A stretch of 39,862 nucleotides of DNA from Akkermansia muciniphila (GTDB lineage Bacteria > Verrucomicrobiota > Verrucomicrobiia > Verrucomicrobiales > Akkermansiaceae). The notes under the pieces are model-generated. The model was not told the DNA's origin. It did no database searches and saw only the letters and a program-made list of their open reading frames with translations. The position numbers and the translations under genes were made by a program. Below, piece by piece: positions 9,573 through 18,000 of the stretch (its first letter is position 1; every line of letters begins with the position of its first letter). Location of the stretch: contig CAMDCV010000038.1 of the NCBI GenBank assembly GCA_945890645.1, positions 1-39,862 on the forward strand, in the 5' to 3' direction.

Positions 9573-10820
9573 CTACTTTTTCATCATCTTGAGGTTCGCT
9601 TCCGCGAAGTGCTTGCCCATCAAGGCGAAGGTTTTGGCGCAGCCGAGGTAATGGTAGCCGGCATTAGAGGCACCACGTTTCCAGAGTGCTTGATCGGCGG
9701 GGGAGATCAGATCTGCTTCGTATTTCTTCAGGTATTCCTTCTTCTGCTCGTCAGTCATTTTGCCGTCGGCATTCGCATGGTCTTTGTGATTCGAATTCAG
9801 GAAATGGTTCATTTGACTTAGTTGGGCGCGTTTGGCATCGATGGCACCGAGTTCGTCCGCCCAAAATGGAGCTGTCTGCACAGCGAGGACGTTGCCCTTG
9901 AACGCAGGCATCTCTGCTGGTGCTGCCATGGCTTGGCGGAATGCGACCATGCTGGTGGATTGGTCCTTGAGTCCGCCGACGCCCATGACGCCGATGACGA
10001 ATGGCATTTTAGGGGCGTTCAGATCCTTACGGACATCGCGGATGAAGTGACCTAACAGTTCTGAATATAGGGCAAAGCGATCGGGTTTGTTGTGACCCGG
10101 GTAAACTTGACCATCGACCATGTCGTTGAAGCCTTGGAGCCACGCGAATCCGGCGATCTCGTAACCCTGCGCGGGATCATAATCCGGCATGACCTGTTTC
10201 GGATCGGCCAGAACCTTTTTCACATGCTCCGTCATCAGGCGATAATATACCCCCGTGGCCGCGATCTTTTCGGCATTCCATTTCGGTCGATCCTCGGCCT
10301 TGGGAATCCCGTGGGCGCCCTGAGGATGCTTGTCCCAAACTTCCTGGGTCTCCTTTGGCATCACGTAGGGCCCAGCGCTCGGCGGGCGGAAATCGGTGTG
10401 CAGGCTCTTGCCGCCCCACGCCGCCTTGATGATGAGCACCGGCTCATCGAAAGCCTTGTCCATCGCGAGACCGAAGGTGAATTCCGGGCCGATCTTGTCG
10501 CCGGGCTTGGTAGGCTCCATTCCCCACATCGAGCCGTAGCCTGCGGTGAGTTTGCCGTTGAGGGTGAAGTTTTTATCATACGCACCCGTGAGATAGGAAA
10601 TCCACACTCCGTCGCAGGTGGTGGGTTTGCCATCGGCACCGCGCATCATTTTGAGCAACGGCGCGGTCGCGGGATCATCGCCGATGTAGTCAAAGGTGCT
10701 GACATTCGCGGGACCCTCCATGTTCGACTGCCCGGCGAGGATGAAGACTTTGAGAGGTTTGGCTTCCACGCCAATGACGGTGACAAGCAAGATTGTGAAA
10801 ATTGAGGCGATAAATTTCAT
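9573..10820 (-). CDS. exported sialate O-acetylesterase-like (SASA) hydrolase
   Basis: A 415-residue protein with a signal peptide at residues 1-20 (MKFIASIFTILLVTVIGVEA). The mature enzyme begins almost at once with the SGNH-type nucleophile block ILAGQSNMEG, Ser32 being the predicted nucleophile. It continues with IGPEFTFG, AAWGGKSLHTDFRPP, a block with LQGFNDM (Gly/Asn oxyanion site) and a C-terminal NAGYHYLGCAK containing the expected catalytic His. The family (PF03629, SASA) removes O-acetyl groups from sugars. It is closely similar to the C-terminal domain of the downstream fusion protein, so one probably arose from the other by duplication. It is the first gene of the minus-strand pair. 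Its promoter must lie between 10821 and leader I on the opposite strand. Confidence 0.88.
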   Translation of the reverse strand: MKFIASIFTILLVTVIGVEAKPLKVFILAGQSNMEGPANVSTFDYIGDDPATAPLLKMMRGADGKPTTCDGVWISYLTGAYDKNFTLNGKLTAGYGSMWGMEPTKPGDKIGPEFTFGLAMDKAFDEPVLIIKAAWGGKSLHTDFRPPSAGPYVMPKETQEVWDKHPQGAHGIPKAEDRPKWNAEKIAATGVYYRLMTEHVKKVLADPKQVMPDYDPAQGYEIAGFAWLQGFNDMVDGQVYPGHNKPDRFALYSELLGHFIRDVRKDLNAPKMPFVIGVMGVGGLKDQSTSMVAFRQAMAAPAEMPAFKGNVLAVQTAPFWADELGAIDAKRAQLSQMNHFLNSNHKDHANADGKMTDEQKKEYLKKYEADLISPADQALWKRGASNAGYHYLGCAKTFALMGKHFAEANLKMMKK

Positions 10821-10988
10821 GGGATGCTGTAGTTTTTATCATCATGAGACTGAGGATAGCAGAAGGCAAGGAGGATCTCGATCCTATGAGCCAAATTTGA
10901 TGTTCGATTCTTAGTGATATCAGAAAAGGAATTGCCCTCTGAATCCCGCACCCCAATCGCACCTGATATACACACTCAATGCAAAAAA

Positions 10989-11077
10989 TTTCTTGTAATA
11001 TCGAGGTTTTTTGGGTCTTGTTCATGTGTAGCAAAAACTTGATATAACACGCAAAGTGGCTATGAATAAAAACTGTT
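10989..11077 (+). repeat. cassette-module leader, copy A (attI-like or array-start repeat)
   Basis: This stretch is repeated without gaps at 22789-22877 (I counted 9 mismatches in the 87 bases from 10991) and in more diverged form at 29878-29963. Weaker similarity extends upstream: all three copies are preceded by CCTGATAT about 20-50 bases before and by AAGGAARTGCC before that, so the element may begin near 10919. Similarity ends abruptly at the GTT of the box GTTAGGC (11075-11081), after which the copies differ completely. An inner imperfect palindrome pairs TATCGAGGTTTTTT with AAAAACTTGATA. The position and the sharp right boundary fit an integron attachment site or the common start of cassette arrays. 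No integrase gene is next to it. Confidence 0.7.
11039..11066 (+). promoter_or_regulatory. promoter-like signal in leader A
   Basis: TTGATA (11039-11044) and TATGAA (11061-11066) are separated by 16 bases. The same arrangement is kept in leader B (TTGATA and TACAAA at 22839 and 22861) and leader C (CTGATA and TACTAA at 29924 and 29946). It would read into the cassette genes, like the Pc promoter of integrons. This is a pattern match supported only by conservation among the three copies. Confidence 0.5.
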
Positions 11078-11110
11078 AGGCAAGAAATTTAATATACGAC
11101 ATAACGCAAC

Positions 11111-11461
11111 ATGATCCACTTACGACCATTCCTTCTTGCCGTTCTCGCAGTGGCAGTGCAGCTATTCGTTTCCGCTTGTGAACAACGACCACCTAAGCAG
11201 CCGAGTTTGGACGACTCTCAAGTAAGACAATTTGCCACTAAATATAGAGATGAGTGGATTTCGTCGCAGAAGTCTCCAGAATCAGAGATCTTGGCTCGCA
11301 GCACAATTGACGAGATAGCAACAATTGCCAGCGGATGGAGGGTGAGATTTTCTATTGATGTCAGCGACCAGCCATCAGAGATTGATACTCACTACTTAAC
11401 GATATTTATCGATTTTACAGGCAAGCTGATTAAGGCGGAGACTAGCCGTGTAGTGTCATGA
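11111..11461 (+). CDS. small lipoprotein, first gene of cassette module I
   Basis: A 116-residue protein with a lipoprotein signal peptide: a short basic start (MIHLRP), a hydrophobic core (FLLAVLAVAVQLF) and a lipobox VSAC with Cys23 as the lipidation site. The mature part is charged with a small beta-rich C-terminal domain (WRVRFSIDVSD, HYLTIFIDFTGKLI). No family is recognised. It follows leader A and the GTTAGGC box with 29 bases between box and ATG, and ends 8 bases before the GCCTAAC box of the first palindrome, so it is the first cargo gene of module I. There is no clear Shine-Dalgarno sequence. The sequence is visibly more A/T-rich than the flanking secreted-enzyme genes. Confidence 0.75.
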   Translation: MIHLRPFLLAVLAVAVQLFVSACEQRPPKQPSLDDSQVRQFATKYRDEWISSQKSPESEILARSTIDEIATIASGWRVRFSIDVSDQPSEIDTHYLTIFIDFTGKLIKAETSRVVS

Positions 11462-11469
11462 CATTCCAA

Positions 11470-11596
11470 GCCTAACAAGCCGCGCCACGCAACCGCTAGT
11501 AGCCGTTCTGTTGAGATGATTTCCTGTAACTACAACCCCAAATCCGTGAGTGACTTCCGCCGCCGCTACTAGCGGTGCGTGCGCTCTACATTCGCT
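11470..11596 (+). repeat. attC-like imperfect palindrome I-1
   Basis: The left box GCCTAAC (11470-11476) is a perfect match to the attC R'' consensus RYYYAAC and is followed by AAG. The right box is ATTCGCT (11590-11596), a poor match to GTTRRRY. The inner arms pair well: ACCGCTAGTAGC (11492-11503) with GCTACTAGCGGT, then CACGC with GCGTG. The left arm carries two extra unpaired bases, the kind of asymmetry integrases use to choose the strand. Total length is 127 bp. It is clearly related to the element at 30277-30405: both share CCTAACAAG, GCAACCGC, TAGCCG, ACCCCAA and GCGTGC in order. Confidence 0.65.
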
Positions 11597-11604
11597 AAAT
11601 TTAC

Positions 11605-12327
11605 ATGAAGTTTTCATACAACGACCATTCTCGTAAGAGCGTCAAGCTGATGCTCTGTTTTGTCTTCATGCTCCTTTCTTGCAATGCCGCTACATTGAAG
11701 GTTCTAGTGCCTACTGAAACTGCCATAGGTTTCCCCCATTTCGGCATCGTGCCTCTTGATCAATTCGATGAAATAATCACAGCCCCGCTGAGTGCGTCAG
11801 ACGCTGTTTCTGGAGCAGATGCTTATTGGGTAATTCTCATCGCCGGAGGTGGCGCAACCGCTCCTTTTTATACAAATGATGAGCTGAATTCTCTCTCGTC
11901 AATCCTAAGTTCCAGCGCTCCTGCTGTCATTTTTTTTGAATGGCTGGCTTGGCGAAACTCAAGCCAACAGCTCGCTGGGTTACTTGGCTCAACTTATCTA
12001 GAGTCTGGTCTGCCTGCAGAGGCTGCTCCACAGGGCGATAGTCTTTTGGTTAGGGATATTTCAACCCCCTTATTATTTAGCACGCCTGGAGGATTGTCTG
12101 GTGCGGTAACTCCTGTGTTTGGAGATGTGGTGACCCTAGCAGGACCCAATCAGAATGTCGCACTTATTGGTGACACAACGACTTTTACATCATTCAATCC
12201 CAGTAATCGCCAGTTTGCCGAAAATTTAGGAGATTTTCTGGCCATTCCAGAGCCAACGACGATTTCATTACTTTTGGTGGCTTTGTCTTGCCTATCGCTT
12301 GCTCGTCAACGTAGAGAAACTAACTAA
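11605..12327 (+). CDS. PEP-CTERM surface protein in a cassette
   Basis: A 240-residue exported protein. An N-terminal hydrophobic segment (LMLCFVFMLLSCNA, residues about 16-29) acts as the signal peptide; a second in-frame ATG at residue 16 would also be a suitable start. The middle resembles an alpha/beta fold with repeated Ser/Ala patches (NSLSSILSSSAPAVIFFEWL). The C-terminus is a complete PEP-CTERM sorting signal: the PEP motif in IPEPTTISLLLVALSC, a hydrophobic helix and a basic tail (ARQRRE). Such proteins are processed by an exosortase in bacteria that make exopolysaccharide. The gene lies between two attC-like palindromes, 8 bases behind the right box of the first and 4 bases before the left box of the second. 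Confidence 0.82.
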   Translation: MKFSYNDHSRKSVKLMLCFVFMLLSCNAATLKVLVPTETAIGFPHFGIVPLDQFDEIITAPLSASDAVSGADAYWVILIAGGGATAPFYTNDELNSLSSILSSSAPAVIFFEWLAWRNSSQQLAGLLGSTYLESGLPAEAAPQGDSLLVRDISTPLLFSTPGGLSGAVTPVFGDVVTLAGPNQNVALIGDTTTFTSFNPSNRQFAENLGDFLAIPEPTTISLLLVALSCLSLARQRRETN

Positions 12328-12331
12328 TCGC

Positions 12332-12452
12332 TTCGAACAAGATATCTATCTCAACATCGGCCACTGCATATTCAAGCTGCCATGTCCATTCAACCTTCAA
12401 ACTACAAACGAGGCCTCGCCCTGGTCAGGGGAAATAGGCCTCGCAATTCTGC
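12332..12452 (+). repeat. attC-like imperfect palindrome I-2
   Basis: The left box is TTCGAAC (12332-12338) followed by AAG, as in the other elements; the right box is ATTCTGC (12446-12452). Between them is a perfect 8-base inverted repeat CGAGGCCT (12409-12416) / AGGCCTCG (12436-12443) with an inner CCCTG/CAGGG pair. No T-run follows the stem, so it is not a factor-independent terminator. The boxes fit the family only loosely; placement between two cassette genes is the main support. Confidence 0.45.
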
Positions 12453-12458
12453 GAAAAT

Positions 12459-12848
12459 ATGAATACTACCATCGGCACTTCCACGGTTAAGCGCATCAGT
12501 CCCATGTTGGCGGTGGCCGATATGGACCAAACACTCGACTTCTACACGAGCCAGCTTGGATTTTCCGTGACCATGAAATCCCCCGAGTATTCCATCGTAG
12601 AGCGAGATGGAGCGACGATCCACTTCATGAAGGCTGCTGACGAGAGCGTGATGGCTGCCGTGCGAGGGCACACGGGAATTTATATCGAGGTAGATGATAT
12701 CCAGTCACTCTGGGAACAGGTCGATGCCCAGAGGGGATCCCACAAGATTCGCGATCTATTCGATCAGCCCTATGGCATGACAGAATTCCACATGGAAGAC
12801 CCCAATGAGTGTCTTGTTTTCGTGGGTCAACCGACAAAACAAAAATAG
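12459..12848 (+). CDS. VOC-superfamily (glyoxalase/bleomycin-resistance-like) protein
   Basis: A 129-residue protein of the vicinal oxygen chelate superfamily, matching the usual single-domain length. The N-terminal beta-alpha-beta module contains SPMLAVADMDQTLDFYTSQL and GFSVTMKSPEYSIVERDGA, and the second module contains GIYIEVDDIQSLWEQVD and ends with MTEFHMEDPNECLVFVG. This is the usual glyoxalase/dioxygenase-like pattern; the C-terminal Glu is a likely metal ligand. Members bind or inactivate small molecules such as bleomycin-type antibiotics or act as isomerases; the substrate cannot be told. The ATG lies 6 bases after the right box of palindrome I-2 and the stop abuts the left box of I-3. 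VOC genes are common integron cargo. Confidence 0.88.
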   Translation: MNTTIGTSTVKRISPMLAVADMDQTLDFYTSQLGFSVTMKSPEYSIVERDGATIHFMKAADESVMAAVRGHTGIYIEVDDIQSLWEQVDAQRGSHKIRDLFDQPYGMTEFHMEDPNECLVFVGQPTKQK

Positions 12849-12937
12849 CGCGAACCAGCCGGCACATGCCATGGCGGGCAATGTCTCAATTTGCATTCAG
12901 GCTTTCCACTCCGTCGCGGATGAGTTAGTAGTTCCTC
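12849..12937 (+). repeat. attC-like imperfect palindrome I-3 (88-89 bp family)
   Basis: The left box is CGCGAAC (12849-12855) and the right box GTTCCTC (12931-12937), five bases before the ATG of the next gene. The core aligns with the elements at 23176-23264 and 23809-23896 in module II: GGCGGG, TTTG.ATTC.GGCTT, CC, GGATGAG, TAG occur in the same order and spacing. Its own palindrome is degraded compared with those two, which suggests an older or inactive site. The match to a family in another module is the strongest evidence. Confidence 0.5.
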
Positions 12938-12942
12938 AGAAA

Positions 12943-13449
12943 ATGAAGTGCATCACTGAGAGCCAGATTGATGAGTGGTTGGGTCAGCGATCCATCCACA
13001 AGGATCCGTATCATGGCAATGCTTCACCCACACTCTATCTTCAATTCTACGCACCCACGAATCATGGCAGAATCGATGCGTTTGTTCGCTACTACTATAA
13101 CTTTATCGTGCCCGAAGTGGATTCTCTGATACAAATGACTGATTGGGGGACTTACGAGCAGAGCGAGATGATCGCGATTGAAGGGATTCGTTCGAATTGC
13201 GGCGAAGATCGTATGCTTATTGATGCTCCTGGACACATTCTCCAATTCGGGGAGAAGGAGATTGGGATTTCGCTTTTTAGCCTTTCTGCTTCGTTCGCTT
13301 GGAGTTCTTATCTTTACTCCCCACGGGATCACTCGACTTTATTCAACTGGGAGGGCGAGATATTCGATTTCTGGACGGATAGTGTGCATGCCCTGTCAAT
13401 GATCAGAATCATGCTGAACCAATTCGACCTCACCCTTACACATAAATAA
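12943..13449 (+). CDS. hypothetical protein, last gene of cassette module I
   Basis: A 168-residue, probably cytoplasmic protein that I do not recognise. It is rich in aromatic and acidic residues (LYLQFYAPTN, FVRYYYNFIVPEVDSL, SSYLYSPRDHSTLFNW) and has no signal peptide. The frame is open for another 46 codons upstream, but that part is the attC-like element I-3. The ATG at 12943, five bases behind the right box, is therefore the likely start. No attC-like element follows; instead a REP-like hairpin repeat lies downstream and ends the module. Confidence 0.7.
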   Translation: MKCITESQIDEWLGQRSIHKDPYHGNASPTLYLQFYAPTNHGRIDAFVRYYYNFIVPEVDSLIQMTDWGTYEQSEMIAIEGIRSNCGEDRMLIDAPGHILQFGEKEIGISLFSLSASFAWSSYLYSPRDHSTLFNWEGEIFDFWTDSVHALSMIRIMLNQFDLTLTHK

Positions 13450-13485
13450 GGTAAACGTTGATCTCAATCTAGTTGGCTATCCTCT

Positions 13486-13609
13486 AGCCCTGAAGGGGTG
13501 ACACCATGCGACTTGCCACCATTTGGCTCGCCCCTACAGGGCTCTGGATTCATGAACCGCCAATACCCAGGGCGTTGTCCTGGGCTGGTATGTTGCGCAC
13601 CGTTGGTGC
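13486..13609. repeat. REP-like composite hairpin repeat
   Basis: Three hairpins follow one another: AGCCCTGAAGGGG (13486-13498) with CCCCTACAGGGCT (13531-13543); CCCAGGGCGTTGTCCTGGG (13566-13584); and GCACCGTTGGTGC (13597-13609). I know very similar strings as a dispersed intergenic repeat in many bacterial genomes. It sits between the converging ends of the last cassette gene and the DUF1552 gene and could also serve in mRNA 3'-end protection or termination. Confidence 0.6.
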
Positions 13610-13661
13610 TATAGAGATCCCGAATCGTTCATGACATTGATCGATTGTCCGCACAGGAACG

Positions 13662-15056
13662 TCATGCAATGAAACGGGAGATGGCACCCAATTGATCGAG
13701 TTTGTTGCGGGACATTTCGACATCGAGGTCGCCGTAATGCTTGATGGGGTTGCCGTGGGCATTGAGGAGAGTGGTATACCAGTTGCCGAGGGTCTTGTGC
13801 CCTTCGGTGGCGTGGTAGGGCAAGCGGGTATAGCGACCGGTCATGTCGAGGTTGCAGTTGTTGCCCGCCATGATGATGAAGGGAGCCTCCAGACCGAGGC
13901 CGTGGTGGGATTCGCCGTTCTCCGGGAAATACATGATCATGGTGTTGTCGAACATCGTGCCTTTGCCCTCGGGCTGTGCCTTGAGCCGTTCGACGATGCG
14001 CGCGATCTGCTCCATGTGGCCGATGCGGACTTTCTCGCGGATCGTGTCGGCGGAGACCCCGCTGTAGCTTCCGTTGTGGCCGATGACGTGGAGGGAAATG
14101 CGGTCGCCCTCGTTTCCGGGGAGGCCGAAGATCGGTGTGGAAAGCTCGTCGATGGTGTAGGTCACCACGTTGGTAAGACCGGTGATAAGTGCGGCGATGA
14201 GGATCTCGGTCATCGCTTCCTGCTTCTCGGGCGTAGTGGCGCTCGCCCCGCCGTTGGCGTGGATCTTATCGAGTTGCGGGATGTGTTTTGCGATGGAGCC
14301 GGCCATCTTCGACAGCTTCAGGTTGCGCGCCTGGATCTCTTCGATCGAGTGGATGTGGTTGCTGAGTTTGAGCTTTTCATAGCCCTGCAAGATGCCCGCC
14401 TTGAACGACTCCTCGCCTTCGAGAAATTTCAGCATCGAGTTGTCGGTTTCGACGGCACCCGGGTTGGTCACAGAGCGGAACAGTTCGTTGTGCGCCGTCT
14501 GCGGATCCGCGTAGCAGTAATTCCTCTGATGGGGGCCGGATGCCGAGTAGCCCGCGACGATGCCCGTCCTAAATTTCGAGTAGTCTCCCGTCAGCGACAA
14601 TTCGATGTGGCCGAAGGGTGAGGGGAAAAGTTTCGCCAACTCGAAGTCGATGGTCGCCCTCTTGATGCCGCTGAGGGAATTCGCATTCGATTTGTAGGCG
14701 CCCATGACCGAGGAGTAGGAGGCATGGCCGTTCTCGCTCATTTTGGTGGACAGGCCTTGGAGGATGCAGAGGTTCTCCTTGTGCTTCGCCAGCGAATTCA
14801 TCCATGATGGCAGCTCGTGTTTGTCGAGATCCACTTCAAGGGCCTGTTTCTTTTCATCCTGTGCTTTTTCGGCTGCTGAGAAAGAGGGCAGCGCCAGAGC
14901 GAGCGGCGGTTCGCCATTGGATTTGCGGATGAAGATAAAGCGCTTGGGAAAACCGTTAGCCGGGGCTGCCGCACCAAATGACTTGAGGCAAGGTGTTAGA
15001 GAAAGGGCGCCTACGCCAAGGACAGCGGATCTGAGGAAATCTCTTCTAGTTTTCAT
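13662..15056 (-). CDS. DUF1552 secreted protein (Tat substrate)
   Basis: A 464-residue protein with a twin-arginine signal at the N-terminus (TRRDFLR, then AVLGVGALSL). The body is the DUF1552 family of Planctomycetes and Verrucomicrobia: KRFIFIRKSNGEPP, a GHASYSS patch, LSLTGDY and late blocks such as MYFPENGESHHGLGLEAPF and TLGNWYTTLLNAHGNP. These resemble the alkaline-phosphatase-like DUF1501/DUF1552 group. The frame stays open far upstream inside the neighbouring gene, but the ATG at 15056 is chosen because it gives the Tat signal. It overlaps the end of the DUF1592 gene by 11 bases, so translation is probably coupled. DUF1552 and DUF1592 proteins usually occur as neighbours and probably work together on the cell surface; the biochemical role is unknown. 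Confidence 0.9.
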   Translation of the reverse strand: MKTRRDFLRSAVLGVGALSLTPCLKSFGAAAPANGFPKRFIFIRKSNGEPPLALALPSFSAAEKAQDEKKQALEVDLDKHELPSWMNSLAKHKENLCILQGLSTKMSENGHASYSSVMGAYKSNANSLSGIKRATIDFELAKLFPSPFGHIELSLTGDYSKFRTGIVAGYSASGPHQRNYCYADPQTAHNELFRSVTNPGAVETDNSMLKFLEGEESFKAGILQGYEKLKLSNHIHSIEEIQARNLKLSKMAGSIAKHIPQLDKIHANGGASATTPEKQEAMTEILIAALITGLTNVVTYTIDELSTPIFGLPGNEGDRISLHVIGHNGSYSGVSADTIREKVRIGHMEQIARIVERLKAQPEGKGTMFDNTMIMYFPENGESHHGLGLEAPFIIMAGNNCNLDMTGRYTRLPYHATEGHKTLGNWYTTLLNAHGNPIKHYGDLDVEMSRNKLDQLGAISRFIA

Positions 15057-18000
15057 ATGTTTCGTTCTTGATTGATTTGCGATAGATAAAGGAATCGGAG
15101 GTGAGGAGTGAGATGATGACCGCATCGAAGCTGCCGCCGCTTTGGACGTAGGCCTGATCCGCATCGATGAGTGTTTTGGAATCGGAGAGTGTTTCGTTGC
15201 GCCCCATGAAATAGCGGAAAGCATGGCGGATGATCGACTGCCGTACCTTGGTGGATTTCCCGAGGCGCTCGGCGAGATCGAGGGCGTCCTTGAGTTCGCC
15301 GTCCAGCTGCGGATCATCGGTTCCTTCAAGGTAGCCTCTGGCATCGACGGGCAGGGTTTTGAAAATGTCCCTCAGATCCTCCTGAGGCGGGCCTTTGTCG
15401 GGTCTTTTTTCGAGAAGATTTTCGGGATGCTCCAGGAACTCCTCCATCCGGTAGCGCCCGAAGTCGTCATACATTTCAAACGGCAGGCCCACGGGGTTCA
15501 TCCGCTCGTGGCAGCCCCAGCAATACTCCTCCTTGGTTTTTTTATCGAGACGGGTGCGCAGGGTGTTATGATGATCTTCGGGAATCACGGCATCGACGGT
15601 GATCGGCACGTCGGGGACTGTTCCGGCCAATAGTTTTTCGCGTACCCATTTGCCGCGGCGGATCGGGTCGGTCTCGGTGTTCGCGGCGAAGGCGATGAGC
15701 CACGCCGGGTGCGTGAGGATGCCTTTGCGGTGCGCCATTTTCGTCGGCTGAGTGGTCGGGTAGCTCCAGTTTTTCAAGTCGATGTTGAAGCTCTTGGCGA
15801 TTTCCGGGCCGCGCATCTGTTTCCCTGTCCGCGTCGTGCCCTCGGTCTTACCGTGACCCGGCGTGGAAGAGAATGGAACCGCATTGGCTTGCCCCTTGCC
15901 CAGGAGATCCTCGTAGCTGCTCATCGTGGAGATAAAGCCGCCCATTGCTTCTTTGCCGCCAGAGCTCTTCGCGAGTACTTCGGGATTCACCCCTCTGACC
16001 TCGTTGGCCTTCAGAAACTCGAGATGTTCCTTCAATTTCAATGCGTCAAAGTTCCTCCAGTCCTTGTCCTTGAAATAATCATAGATCTTGCGGACTTGTG
16101 CCGATGACTTCGCCATTTCCTCGTTGTTGCCGGAGTGGAAAACGTAGAAGTCCTCGGTGGTCAGCAGTTTTTCGAACACGTTCTTGTCTTGTTCGAGGAT
16201 GTGCTCCACCAGCATGTCGGCCTCGCTCACAGCGCGACCGGATACGGAAATGTAGTCACCGCCAAAGCGCTTGTTGTCCTTGAAGATGGGCAGCGCCCTC
16301 GGGTAGCCGAAGAACTCGCGGAAGAAGCGCAGTTTCCGGATCGGGATGTTGGTGAAGCTGTCGGCACTGAGCAATTCCACCGACTCGTCGATGATGTAAT
16401 ACTGGCTGCGGATTTTCAACATCCGCTCGACCTCGCGGCGGTAATCTTCGCGGGTGTTGAGCCTGCCGCTGCTGGCCGCTTCGGCGAGCTCTTTGTCGGG
16501 GCTGCTGTCGGTGAGCGCGTAGGCGATCGCATAGCTGGCGTCGCGCGGGGAAAGCATCCTGCGGCCATGCTCGTCCGTTTCCCCCTCGCCGAACTCCTGG
16601 CGATAGACGTAATCGGTGCGGAGGATGAGGGTCTGGATGAGCTTTTCGATGGCCGCTGCGCCACCGGTTTTTTCGACATACGACTTCACCAGCGCGGAGT
16701 ATTCGGCGAACTCCTGCGAATCGGGGGAACGCTCGATGATCTTGTTGAATAGCTGATCCACGAGTTGGCCGATCTGCTCGTCGGTGACGCCCGTTTTCTC
16801 GCGCTCGAGCCTAAATCCATCGCTCCAGTCGCTGATGCACTTGGCGACGATGGTGCGGTAGTTGTCACCGGCCTTGCGATGTTTCAGGAGGGCGGTGCGT
16901 ATGACGGCAAGCTCCGCTTCGGAGGGAGGCTTGGGCACAGCGGGGACGGTCTTCGGCATGCGCTTGAAAAACTCATCCATGTAGATGCGCATGTAGTTCA
17001 CGCGCACCACGATCTCCCTCTCGCTGAGGCCGGCGTTGACCCAATCCTTTTCGGATCTGACGATCATCGCCTCGTCCATTTTCCCGTCCTGCGAATACCG
17101 CCGGATGGCCGCCCAGATTTCCGCGCGATCCTCGTTCGACATCCCCGCATAGTCGAAGCCGGGCAGGTTCACCGGCTTGCCATCGGGCCCGACTTTCACT
17201 GGCGGCGACGGCTTGGTGGCGGTGAATTTCGGCAGCATCGCATCGTGCTTGTCCTTGAAGACATCGAGCAGAAGCGGCTCGATGTTCGCGTTGAGATACG
17301 TGGCGCGATCCGTGAGAATTTTCTCATGCTCCCATTCCTTTCCCATGATCGCATAAATCGCGGGAACGTAAGTCCTGTTTTTCGCGCGCGACATCATGTA
17401 GGCCGATAGCTCTTTTCCGTTCGTGAGCATGGTCAGCAGATGGCCGCCATCCAGCGTTGTCGTGTCGTAGTAGCGGACGCCGCTGTGCGTGGGCAAAAGA
17501 AACGGATTGGTCAGGTTCACCTTCGCACCGCTGCGGTTGTTCTCGCCGATCACCTGATAACGCTTGCCGTCGATGTCGCGCTGACCGACAAACTCCAGCA
17601 GCTTGTTCATTTTTGCGTCGAAGATAAACTCGCTGATCAGCCAGCGCCGGTCGTAGGTGAAACCCGGCAGATCCTTGTATTTACCGGAAAATAATTTATC
17701 GTGATCGACCTTGTTGCCGTAGGCCGGCATGCGGAGCTTGTCCGCCAGCTTCGACGAGTTGTTCGCTTCCAGCACGCCCGCGAGCCAATTCTCCAACTGC
17801 TTGCGCTCTTCCTCGGTGGGCTGATCCTTTTTCTTCGGCGGCATTTCCTCGAAGTGCACTTTTTCAATCATGCGGTTCATCACATCGAGACGTGCGTCCA
17901 AAGGCAACTCCGCGAGATTATCCAAGCGGAATTTGCCCTTTTCCCTACCCTCTTCATGGCAATCGATGCAATATTGATCCAAGAGTTCCGCCACCTCAGG

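Noticed and set aside
12409-12443. Perfect CGAGGCCT/AGGCCTCG hairpin as a factor-independent terminator
   Set aside because: No T-run follows on either strand and the next ATG is only 15 bases away; it fits better as part of an attC-like element.
12805-12942. Upstream extension of the last gene of module I
   Set aside because: The extension is encoded by the attC-like element I-3, which is homologous to non-coding elements in module II.
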